Origin: Jimgerdemannia flammicorona
Lineage: Eukaryota > Mucoromycota > Endogonomycetes > Endogonales > Endogonaceae
Length of the DNA: 22,437 bases
NCBI GenBank assembly: GCA_003990745.1
Contig: RBNI01001444.1
Coordinates: forward strand, 1-22,437
Direction: 5' to 3'
The notes below the pieces were generated by a model. The model worked only from the letters and a program-made list of their open reading frames with translations. It was not told where the DNA came from and did not search any database. Positions within the stretch are counted from its first letter, which is position 1, and every line of letters begins with the position of its first letter. This document shows positions 1 to 8,324 of this stretch, in pieces. Made by a program: the position numbers and the translations under genes.

Positions 1-108
1 TAGTCATCTGAAATCATTTGCTTAAGAATGATCTTCTATTATATGTTCATAGTAATGTAAAAAGAATACCATAGTGAAAAACTAGGATGGTTATTAATAT
101 TGATATAG
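1..108. other. left flank, no feature recognised
   Basis: AT-rich sequence before the first LTR. I see no coding frame, repeat or RNA gene in it. The five bases just before the LTR (tatag, 104-108) would be the left target-site duplication of the host element, but its partner lies outside the window or is lost, so this cannot be confirmed. Confidence 0.5.
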
Positions 109-433
109 TGTAAGTACACAACCTCCAAGCTACACAAATCATATGTCACCCTCTGAACAAACTACCAAAATTACACACAACCTCTGAACAAATCTGGAAA
201 TCACCTACAAGATCATGAAGCTGAGTTAAACTGAAGTTACAGCACACAAAGCTGAGTTAACATGAAGTCATGGAATACAAGATTTACACAAATGAAATCT
301 TACCAATCAGGACTAAATGCATATATACTGAGCACTAAGATACATTGAAACAGAGAACTAAAATAAACAACAGCTACAACTTCTGAATATACACAAACAT
401 AACTACCGAGATCTATAACCACATCCATACTGA

Positions 434-449
434 TATTTGGAATGCCATT
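434..449. repeat. target-site duplication, left copy (minisatellite retroposon)
   Basis: The 16 bases tatttggaatgccatt here match 1787-1802 with one C/T difference. In the sister LTR this sequence occurs once, as (c)atttgaaatgccatt near 2490, with no insertion. A 16-bp duplication beside a poly-A/poly-T tail is the signature of LINE-type target-primed insertion. Confidence 0.85.
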
Positions 450-1786
450 TTTTTTTTTTCTATAGGCTATAGCCTTATTTATTAACTATCTATAACATAC
501 TATATATCCTCATACAACATCAGTAGCCCCATTCCACCCCAATCTCAACCCATCTTCACTCTCACCCAGTCTTGCACCTTTAGGGTGTGAGTTGTGACCT
601 CACTGCCCAAGTAACTAGATTCTTCTACCCAGCCTGCCCCACTCAGTGGGTATGGGTTGTGAGTCCCAACCACCTCAAGTACTTGGCATCTAGTACACCT
701 GACCTACCCCTATTAGTGCCTCCTGTCTTGCCCATCTAGTCTGTCTTGCCTGTCTTGTCCGCCTATGTTGCCCATGTTGCCCATATTGCTCGTCTTGCCT
801 ATCTTGCCTATCTTGCTCATCTTGCCCATCTTACCTACCCATATTGCCTATGTCCCATGTTGCCCATATTGTCTGTATTGCCCGTATTGCCCATTTTGCC
901 TATTTTGCCCATCTTGCCCATATCGCCTGTCTTGTCTGTCTTACCCGCCCATGTTACCTATATTGCCCATATTGCCATCTTGCCATCTTGCCCATCTTGC
1001 CCATCTTACCCATCTTGCTCGTCTTGCCCATCTTGCCCACCTGTATTGCCTGTGTTACCCGTGTTGCCCATGTTACCTGTATTGCCCATGTTGTCCATGT
1101 TGTCCATTTTGCCCGTTTTGCCCATCATACCTATATCGCCTGTCTTGCCATCTGCCCATCTTGCCCATATCACCCATCTTGCTATCTTGTCCATCTTGCC
1201 CGTCTTGCTTACCCATGTTGCCCGTGTTGCCCATGTTGCCTGCCTGTGTTGCCCACCTGTATTGCCCATGTTGCCCGTATTGCCTGCCCATGTTGCCCAT
1301 ATTGCCCATATTGCCTGTTTTGCCCATTTTGCCCATCTTGCCCATGTCACCTATCTTGCTATCTGCCCATCTTGCTCATGTTGCCCATCTTGCCATCTTG
1401 CCATCTTACCCATCTTGTCTGTCTTACTCGTCTTACCTGTCTTGCCTGTCTTGCCTGTCTTGCCTGTCTTGCCCATCTTGCCTGTCTTGCCCATGTCGCC
1501 CATCTTATCATCTTGCTGTCTTGCCCATCTTGCCCATCTTGCCTGTCTTGCTCGCCCATGTTGCCTATATTGCCCATATTGCCCGTGTTGCCCCCTGTGT
1601 TGCCCGTGTTGCCCGTGTTGCCCACCCGTGTTATCCGTGTTGCCCATGTTGCCCATTTTGCCCATTTTGCCCATGTCGCCTGTCTTGCTGTCTGCCCATC
1701 TTGCTCATGTCGCCTGTCTTACCATCTTGCCATCTTGCCCATCTTGCCTGTCCATGTTGCCCATATTGCTGTGTTGCCTCTGTCTG
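450..1786 (-). mobile_element. poly(A) retroposon with 9-bp minisatellite, minus strand, non-coding
   Basis: On the minus strand it reads: minisatellite array (5' part), about 270 bp of unique non-coding sequence, a polyadenylation signal (AATAAATAAGG, near 475-485), the palindrome ggctatagcc, and a 12-base A tail (T run 448-459). The flanking 16-bp duplication and the tail show retroposition by a LINE machinery acting in trans. No protein domain is visible. The plan, a variable tandem-repeat block followed by a unique 3' end and A tail, resembles primate SVA. It could instead be a retrocopy of a repeat-containing long non-coding RNA. The unique part holds a perfect short hairpin, CCCACTCAGTGGG (near 631-645). 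I did not find convincing Pol III A and B boxes. Confidence 0.8.
724..1778. repeat. 9-bp minisatellite, about 1.05 kb
   Basis: A tandem array of a unit close to TTGCCC(A/G)T(C/A/G), well over 100 units, with some 6-base deletions and TTGCCATC variants. Because 9 is a multiple of 3 and the unit is pyrimidine-rich, all three plus frames stay open for about 330 codons, and minus frames read as glycine-rich triplets such as GNMGNTGNT. These open frames are a by-product of the repeat and not evidence of a gene. Unit variants cccgt, cctgt and cccat are a CpG and its two deamination products. Confidence 0.93.
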
Positions 1787-1802
1787 TATTTGGAATGCTA
1801 TT
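1787..1802. repeat. target-site duplication, right copy (minisatellite retroposon)
   Basis: tatttggaatgctatt, the partner of 434-449. The host LTR ORF resumes directly after it (ATC AAC TAA GCC ACA). Confidence 0.85.
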
Positions 1803-2157
1803 ATCAACTAAGCCACACCCCCTCTGCCCCTCATGAATATCTATAGCCTAGCACCCCTCTACTTTGTAGAAGCCTGATAAAATACCCTGAACATGCTTAG
1901 TAAAGCCCACTGAATCAGACAAATCTCAAGCTACTACCAGATTGGCTACCTCTTAGAAGACATGGTCGAACACCACTATGATACAGACATTACCCAGATG
2001 TCTCAACACCAGAAGCTCATTGCTCACAAATATCGAGAACTCTTCTATGAGTATAGCACTATTATTCCCTGCCTCTAAGTTACTACTGCTGAAATAGTTG
2101 CTACCCTGTCCTATGGCCAAATCGATGACATGATACAAGAACTTAACCACAAGTACC

Positions 2158-2162
2158 TCAAG
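2158..2162. repeat. target-site duplication, left copy (solo LTR)
   Basis: tcaag, paired with tcgag at 4046-4050. The one difference is a CpG transition (CG to CA). Removing 2163-4050 restores the host LTR reading frame (KYL then YVETTD). Confidence 0.8.
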
Positions 2163-2452
2163 TGTAAGCACACAACCTTCAAGCCACAGAAATCACATAT
2201 CACTCTCTGAATAAGCCACCAAAATCACATACAACCTCTGAACAAATCTGGAAATCACTTGTATAATCACAAAGCTAAGTCAAACTGAAGTCACAGTACA
2301 CAAAGCTGAGTCAAAACAAAGTCATGGAACATAAGATTCACATAAATGGAATCTTACCAATCAGGACTAAATACATATATACCAAGTACCAAGACATGTC
2401 AAAACAAAGAATCAAAATAAACAACAACTACAACTTCTGAACATATACAAAC

Positions 2453-3526
2453 ATGACCACTGAGATCTACAACTGCATCCGCACCAACATTTGAAATGCC
2501 ATTGTCAACCGAGCCACACCCCCTCTGCCCCTCATGAATATCCATAGTCTAGCACCCCTCTACTTTGTGGAAGCCTGATGGAATGCCCTAAACATACTTA
2601 ATGAAGTCTACTGAATCAGACAAATCTCAAGCTACTACTAGATTAGCTGCCTCCTGAAAGACATGGTTGAACACCACCATGATACAGACATTATCCAGAT
2701 GTCTCAACACTAGAAGCTCATCACTCACAAATATAGAGAACTCTTCTATGAGTACAGCACATTTATTTCTCATCTTTGAGTTACTACCAGCAAAATGGTT
2801 GCTACTCTATTCTATGGCCAAATCAATGACATGATATAAGAACTCAACTATAAGTATCTTGAATATGTTCAGACCACAGACAGAACCTTTTCCTATCCCA
2901 ATGACCATATCCTGCAAATGCCTCAAGTTGGATATGTTATAAAGGATGTCTACAATATAATCCACTTCAATGAAGATGAAGCAGAAGACAATAATCCTTT
3001 CAATGCTGATATAACCTCAAGCCAAGGATCTCTACCAACTCTGATTACACTGCCAACCTTGTCAATGAACTTACAACAGTTCATAACTGCATACAAGACT
3101 TATTGGGACAATGACCACTGGTATAAATACCAACCTGTGTTCACCTCTGATTACTTTAACTATAATGAAGAGACTGGAGAATACAGCCTGTACCTTCAGA
3201 CAACCCTCAAGACTGAACCAACAACTCTACCACCTAAGTACGAGTGACATGAACCACAGCCACCAGCTTACTACAACTCCATGACTTATAGTGCTGTAAC
3301 TTATAGAAGGTATACAGATAGCGAATCCGATGAAAGTGAAGATGATGCACCCCTCCTTTGCCCACTAACACCTTATCCAGCATATGAGACAGATGATGCT
3401 ATTCTGTAGGATGGTGATGAAGTTCCAATGTATTATTACCTCAGTGAATAAGGAGAAGTAATTCATGTACCACTCTTCCTAGATAACTACTTCATCAGAG
3501 ATGATATCATTGATGGTAATGTTTGA
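2453..3526 (+). pseudogene. U3-located LTR ORF, fullest copy, family unknown
   Basis: From ATG 2453 (MTTEIYN) to TGA 3524-3526 there is one frame of 358 codons with about ten in-frame stops; TGA at 3245-3247 is one. Where the sister copy differs, it reads W or Q at several of these positions, so C-to-T/G-to-A change explains them. The C-terminal third from 2918 is the longest clean part. Features: a proline/tyrosine-rich segment with PPKYE and PPAYY (PPxY type, as bound by WW domains) and an acidic cluster TDSESDESEDD. No signal peptide, membrane segment or zinc finger is visible. A 1-base deletion near 3524 removes the EDYPDSI end seen in the other copy. Known precedent for a U3-encoded protein is MMTV sag, to which I see no similarity. 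Function unknown; it could also be a captured host gene fragment. Confidence 0.72.
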
Positions 3527-3552
3527 AGACTATCCAGATAGCCCCTCACTAG

Positions 3553-3560
3553 TATAAATA
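3553..3560 (+). promoter_or_regulatory. LTR TATA box (solo LTR)
   Basis: TATAAATA, kept at 4864-4871 in the host LTR within a well-conserved context (actagtataaatacc). It follows the ORF and precedes AATAAA, which fixes the order U3-R-U5. Confidence 0.7.
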
Positions 3561-3680
3561 CCCTCTCTCCCAGACCTCAGAATCTCAGACTTGAACATAC
3601 AAGAATACTTCTGAACACTTCTCTATAATATTCCTTTATACAAACTACTCCTAATATATATAGCAATATTATGAATAATG

Positions 3681-3686
3681 AATAAA
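3681..3686 (+). terminator. LTR polyadenylation signal (solo LTR)
   Basis: AATAAA about 120 bp after the TATA box; also kept at 4989-4994 in the host LTR. The R region would lie between about 3590 and 3705. Confidence 0.6.
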
Positions 3687-4045
3687 CCTATTTAATAACC
3701 CACAAACCACTCTTAAGTAAATCCACTCCCCATTAGGTCCTACTCCTATCCCCATCACGAAATTTCCTAATTGGGTATTGTCTGCAGTGATACACCAATT
3801 CAACTAAGCTGGTCTTAGTTTTTTGAACTTTCTGAAATATGGAAAATCCTGAACATCCAGAACTAGTCTGAAAAAGGACTTTGGTTGAGACGTCAACTCG
3901 ATCTTGAAATCAATAAGTGTAGAGGATGTACTCCATATGAAATTGATCTTAGCTATAAGAAAATAGTCTTCCAGAATATCCAGAACTTCTAGAAAACACT
4001 TCCAGAACTATATAATGGTTACTCTAAAAAAGTAACCCTCTTACA

Positions 4046-4050
4046 TCGAG
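4046..4050. repeat. target-site duplication, right copy (solo LTR)
   Basis: tcgag, partner of 2158-2162. Confidence 0.8.
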
Positions 4051-4740
4051 TATGTTGAAACTACAGACAGAACCTTTCTACACTCGAATGACCATATCCT
4101 GCAAATGCCTCAAGTCAGGTATACCATGAAGGACATCTATGATATAATCCACTTCAATGAAAATAAAGTAGAAGATAATGATCCCTCTGATGCCAACATG
4201 ACCTTAAGCCAAGGATCTCTACCAACCCTGATCACACTACTAGCCCTGTCAATAAACTTACAATAGTTCATAACCACCTACGAGACTTATTGGGACAATG
4301 ACTATTGGTACGAATACCAACCCACATTTACCCCCAATTACTTCAACTATAATGAAGAGACTGGAGAGCACAACCTGTATCTCCAGACAACCCTCAAGAT
4401 TGAACTAACCACTCCACCATCTGAGTATGAGTGATATGAACCACAGCCACCAGCTTACTACAATCCTGTGACTCATAGTACTGTAACTTATAGAAGGTAC
4501 ACAGACAGCGAATCCAATGAAAGTGAAAATGATGCATCACTCCTTTACCCACCAACACTTTATCCAGTATATGAGACAGATGATACTATCCTGTGGGATG
4601 GTGATGAAGTTCCAATATATTATTATCTTAGCAAATAAGGAGAAGTAATCCATGAGCCACTCTTCCTAGATGACTACCTCATCAGAGATGATGTCATCAA
4701 TAGTGATATTACAGAAGACTACCCAGACAGCATCTGAACC

Positions 4741-4748
4741 TATAAATA
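4741..4748 (+). promoter_or_regulatory. extra TATA-like box in the host LTR
   Basis: TATAAATA just after the ORF stop, inside the 119-bp segment that the solo LTR lacks. Whether it was ever used is unknown. Confidence 0.35.
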
Positions 4749-4863
4749 GCCTAGCAGTCATAGTATAGTTAGATTACACTTGTATTATGTGACTGTATTC
4801 CGACTCAGCAAAGTACTAAGTGCTATATCCATATCTAGCATAGTCCAGATAGCCCTTCACTAG

Positions 4864-4871
4864 TATAAATA
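4864..4871 (+). promoter_or_regulatory. LTR TATA box (host 5' LTR)
   Basis: TATAAATA in the same context as 3553-3560. With AATAAA at 4989-4994 it would give a transcript start near 4895. Confidence 0.7.
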
Positions 4872-5354
4872 CCCCCTCTCCCAGACCTCAGAATCTCAGA
4901 CCTAAACAATCTGAACACAACTCCTGAACACATCCCCACAATATCCCTTTACATAACTACTCCTAGTATAGCAATATCATGAATAGCAAATAAACCTATT
5001 TCATAATTCATAAACCACTCTTAAGTAAATCTGCTCTCTGTTAGATTCTACTCCTAATCCCCTTATGAAATTTCCTAATTGGGTATTTTCTGCAGCGATA
5101 CGCCAATTCAACTAAGCTGGTCTTAGTTTCTTGAACTTCCTAAAATACAAAAAATCCTAAATATTCAGAACTAGTCCAAAATAGGACTTTGGTTGAGACA
5201 TCAACCTGATCTTGAAATCAATAAGTATAGAGGATATACTCTATACAAAATTGATCTTGACCATAAGAAACGGTCTTTTAGAATATCCAGAACTTTAAGA
5301 AAACTCTTTCAGAACTATATAATGGTTACCCTAAAAAACAACCCTCTTATAACT

Positions 5355-5370
5355 TAGTAGCAGTGGTTTA
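5355..5370 (+). other. candidate primer-binding site
   Basis: Three bases after the LTR end comes tagtagcagtggttta. A primer-binding site pairing with a tRNA CCA end should start TGG; one G-to-A change gives TAG here. The TGGTAGCAG-like start is common in Ty3/Gypsy elements. I cannot assign the tRNA. Confidence 0.45.
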
Positions 5371-5461
5371 CAATCTAATTCTGCTTCAAGACGCTTCCTC
5401 ACTCTGCTACAAATCCCTCTGAGAATTCCTATAAGTTGGTATAAAGCCCAACCTCTGAACT

Positions 5462-7289
5462 GGAATTTATCCTGAACTATCTGACAATCTGGAGAGAATT
5501 GAATCTGATATATAAGGACAATTTGACCTCCACACCTACAATAAGTGGGATAAACTTCATTCAAAGAAAGAAGTACTCTGATTAAACCAGCAAATAGGCA
5601 AAACCCTATTCATTAAACTCCTTGCACTACACCCAGCAAGTCAAGATGAAGAAGGTCTTATTGAAGCCTTCTTTACTCTTCTCAACAAGAGTTTTGTCAG
5701 CTCCACAAATCCGAGTGACCTAGGACAACCAGCAGCAGTCTTTCTAGCCTTAGTTCCTCACAAAGCCCAAGCCTCTGTAGCCAAGTGGCTCAACTCTACC
5801 AACTTTCACCATACCAGGACCAAGACTGCATTATACTACCAATTCCAGAATAGCAAGGCCTGCCACATTCTTAAAGAAGAAGCAAGAGAAACTCTTCATC
5901 AACTACCTGATCCCAAACCAGAAGCAGGCCCTGCTACAGCTCTAGCTGAATCTGAAACTAATACCAAACCAGAACTTGACTTTGAATTAAGTCCATCTGA
6001 AATCAGATATACCACTGATTCTGTCTACTTTGATACTGAGCAAACCCAATTACATGGAGACCAAACTGAAGAGGAGGAGGAGTATCTCAGTGAATTCGAT
6101 CCCGGATACACCACTGAAGGAGATGCACCTCTAACAGGACAGAACACACCTACACAATAACAGACAGCTACCTATTGAGCCCTTACTCCAGACCTACAAC
6201 TACTATTCTAGCAACTTACACAGATCCAAAGAACTCTCTCACACTCTGCACTAGTACCTCAAGTAGTACCAGTAACATCACTACCAGTAGTCCAACCACC
6301 TCCAGTACACAATATAGCAAATCAACAGATTCTAGACCTTATAGCCCAGGTAGTCATAATAGCAGCAACTATTACTGCCTTAGCTGAATAGACCTGACCT
6401 ATCAAAAATCTGAGCCTACCTACCTTCAATGATACTGCACAAGAAGTTCAAAGCTTTATTAGTGTAGTTGACACTAACTTCAAAGCCAATCAATGGACCA
6501 ATGAGCAAGTTACTGACTGCCTTCTGACAAATAATTAAGACCACACTCTGGAACAACTCTTTGCTACTACTATAGCCTATGTCTGCCAAGTTGTTATATT
6601 TTTCTGAGGACCCACTGAAGAATGGTGGTGAACTCTTCCTGAAAAACCCCTCATATGGGACACCTGACCTGCAGTAGTTGCTCAGAATGCAGCAAACAAT
6701 ACCCCAGGATTTGGAGCCCATCCTGCAGCCCCTGGACTCAAACAACTCATGATTGCTCAATACCACAGTGAAACTATGATTGCCAAATCTTGAGTAAAAC
6801 TCTGCAACCTCAAATTTGATATACATAGTAAAGAAGAATTCAAAACCTTCTGTACAAAACTCAAGTCACTCCTGAACACTATTGGTCTAGGATATATTGC
6901 CAATGACAAAGTATGAAATGGTATAAGAGCAGACCATCTATTCGATGCACTACCTGAATGACTTATTAGAACAAGGCTGTCCAGTTGGTTGTGATCACCA
7001 ACAATGGTGCCTGGCAAGAATCAAGACCATGGTCAAGTGAATCCTAACAGCTGGACCAATTCTGCCTCGAAGACAATTCAACAACAAAGAAAAGACTTAG
7101 ACCAAGAAAGAAGAACCCAAGTATGAAGCATCCCAAGCTCCCTCAACATCCACTTTATGGACACCCAGAAATCATGAATCCACCCAGCCAAGTACCTTCA
7201 AGAAACTCACTGAAGGAGAAAGGAATAAACTTCGAAGAAGCAGAGCATGCTTCTATTGCCAAAAGACAGGACATATGGCCAGTGCTTAT
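5462..7289 (+). pseudogene. gag: gag polyprotein of the host element, degraded
   Basis: Most of it reads in one frame (GIYPELSDN near 5462; LFIKLLALHPASQ near 5600; LSLPTFNDTAQEVQSFISVV near 6410; EEFKTFCTKLKSLLNTIGLG near 6830), with more than ten in-frame stops, mostly TGA where R or W is expected. The segment PTFNDTAQEVQSFISVVD matches the usual start of the Ty3/Gypsy capsid-like domain. A frameshift near 6980-7010 moves to the frame of the zinc knuckle: ACFYCQKTGHMASAY at 7245-7289, with Cys at 7248 and 7257, His at 7272, and Tyr at 7287 where the fourth ligand should be Cys (one G-to-A change). An acidic, Glu-rich stretch lies at 6065-6120. The N-terminus is uncertain because the leader also has stops. 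Confidence 0.8.
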
Positions 7290-7599
7290 CCCAACCAAAA
7301 ATCCTGAACAGCAACATGAGCAACTGTTACTACTCTACACTACCTCAATAACCTGACCACTAGAACACTAGACTTTATCAAGATAAGACAAACTGCTAAG
7401 GCCCCAACCAAAGGAAGTCAAAAAGCAGCTGGATATGACCTGTATGCAGCTGAAGAAGCTATAGTTTCCAACTGAGAAGTCAAGCAAGTCTACACAGAAA
7501 TCAGCATCCAAATCCCTAAAGGACATATTGGAAGAATATGCTATCACAGCAGCCTAGCATTGAAAGGACTCTCAGTAGAAGGAGGAGTCATTGATGAGG

Positions 7600-7604
7600 A
7601 TTAC
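7600..7604. repeat. target-site duplication, left copy (chromovirus)
   Basis: attac, identical to 11629-11633. Removing 7605-11633 rejoins the dUTPase frame at GAT TAC | ACA GGC. Confidence 0.93.
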
Positions 7605-8008
7605 TGTAATGGTTCTAGTTTCTAATTGAGGAAGTGACTAGTTCTGGTAATCCTAAGTAGCTTGAAGAGATACTAAGGGTTCAAGTATTCTCAAAGGATT
7701 TCTGGGAGAAAATATTCTGAAGCTTTATTCATGAGAATAAAGGAGATATTTATACAAGATCTGAAAGAAGGATCTGGAAGGATCTGAGAAATCAAAGGAA
7801 AATGCCAAGAAGAAAGTTCTTGGTAAAGATGACAAATGATGATAAATAAAGTTCTATAAGTTTCCAGGACATTCAGTGACTAACTAAATAAGTACTAGTT
7901 AATGCTCGGTGCCAAGAAGGGGATTTTTAAGTATACAGAAAGTGCCAGAAGGTTATAGAATATTTAAGAAAGACAGAGAAAAGAAATAAACTACACTAAA
8001 ATGTTACA
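7605..8008 (-). repeat. 3' LTR of the chromovirus, complete, 404 bp
   Basis: Reads TGTAA ... TTACA, a 5-bp inverted terminal repeat. 7706-8008 aligns without gaps to 11326-11628. Confidence 0.92.
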
Positions 8009-8024
8009 TCTCCCCCTCCTTAAG
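8009..8024 (-). promoter_or_regulatory. polypurine tract of the chromovirus
   Basis: On the minus strand this reads cttaaggagggggaga immediately before the 3' LTR. It is the expected site for priming plus-strand cDNA synthesis and confirms the orientation. Confidence 0.82.
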
Positions 8025-8324
8025 AATCAACGTCCTTGTTGAATTCTCAAAGTTACACATAATAAACAATAAGACTAAAAGAAACCTCAAATTAAATATG
8101 TCGACTCATTGGCAAGGATTGGTTGTCCTTGTATAAGGCGAGGGCCAAAGTATCATCTTGATCGGATGAGAATTGGTTCGAACCTCATTGGTTGCAGGAT
8201 TTATAGGGTTCTCCTGTATCTCTTATTTCTGATGCTATATCCCTTAGAGAGCCCCGATGCATAATATGTCTGATCAGCACAGTAGGTCATCTACTATCCA
8301 AGAGGAGAACCTCATGGGCAGTCA
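8025..8324 (-). other. chromovirus 3' untranslated stretch
   Basis: Between the end of the chromodomain frame and the polypurine tract. I see no domain. The sequence ggttcgaacc (about 8176-8186) recalls a tRNA T-loop box, but no tRNA can be folded around it. Confidence 0.5.

Larger units (their letters stand above)
2163..4045 (+). mobile_element. solo LTR of the same Ty3/Gypsy family, 1883 bp
   Basis: Starts TGTAAG and ends CTTACA, a perfect 6-bp inverted terminal repeat, and is flanked by a 5-bp duplication. It is colinear with the host 5' LTR over its whole length except for one 119-bp gap. No internal retrotransposon sequence follows it; the text after 4050 resumes the interrupted host LTR. 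It therefore arose by insertion of a full element into a relative's LTR, followed by LTR-LTR recombination. It is the cleanest view of the complete LTR in this window. Confidence 0.88.
399..4737 (+). pseudogene. U3-located LTR ORF, copy in the 5' LTR, split by two insertions
   Basis: Reading continues through 399-449, then 1803-2157, then 4051-4737. The first codon is ATA where the sister copy has ATG (ATG to ATA). The tryptophan codon at 439, lost in the sister copy, is kept here. In-frame stops include TGA TAA after VEA, TGA before IRQIS, and TGA at the YE/YEP junction. The last part ends with an acidic stretch (SESNESEN-like), then EDYPDSI and TGA at 4735-4737. The motif PPAYY is kept. I recognise no known family. 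Joined mentally, the frame matches that of the sister copy, which supports both insertion calls. Confidence 0.75.
109..5351 (+). repeat. 5' LTR of the host Ty3/Gypsy element, interrupted twice
   Basis: It begins TGTAAG (109) and ends cttata (5351), a one-base change from the CTTACA that ends the related solo LTR. Two insertions split it: a poly(A) retroposon at 450-1786 and a solo LTR at 2163-4045. Subtracting both, with one copy of each target duplication, leaves about 2002 bp, long for a fungal LTR. Order: about 290 bp of untranslated sequence, a 350-codon degraded ORF, two TATA-like boxes (4741-4748, 4864-4871), AATAAA (4989-4994), then U5. The ORF therefore lies in U3. It has about 119 bp (near 4731-4850) absent from the solo LTR. 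Confidence 0.88.

Noticed and set aside
1006..1674. Collagen-like G-x-x proteins on the minus strand
   Set aside because: By-product of the same repeat; flanks do not extend the frame.
746..1846. Three overlapping plus ORFs of 330-366 codons
   Set aside because: They are the same 9-bp minisatellite read in three frames; composition is pure repeat and no start context or domain supports a gene.
2476..2492. Primer-binding site after a short LTR ending near 2475 (gcatccgcacca)
   Set aside because: The reading frame of the LTR ORF runs through it, and the LTR end is clearly at 4045, so no short LTR exists here.
109..5351. Two independent tandem duplications
   Set aside because: Terminal TGTAAG/CTTACA and the tcaag/tcgag duplication show a nested solo LTR instead.
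8170..8192. tRNA gene suggested by ggttcgaacc
   Set aside because: No D-arm, anticodon arm or acceptor stem can be paired around it.
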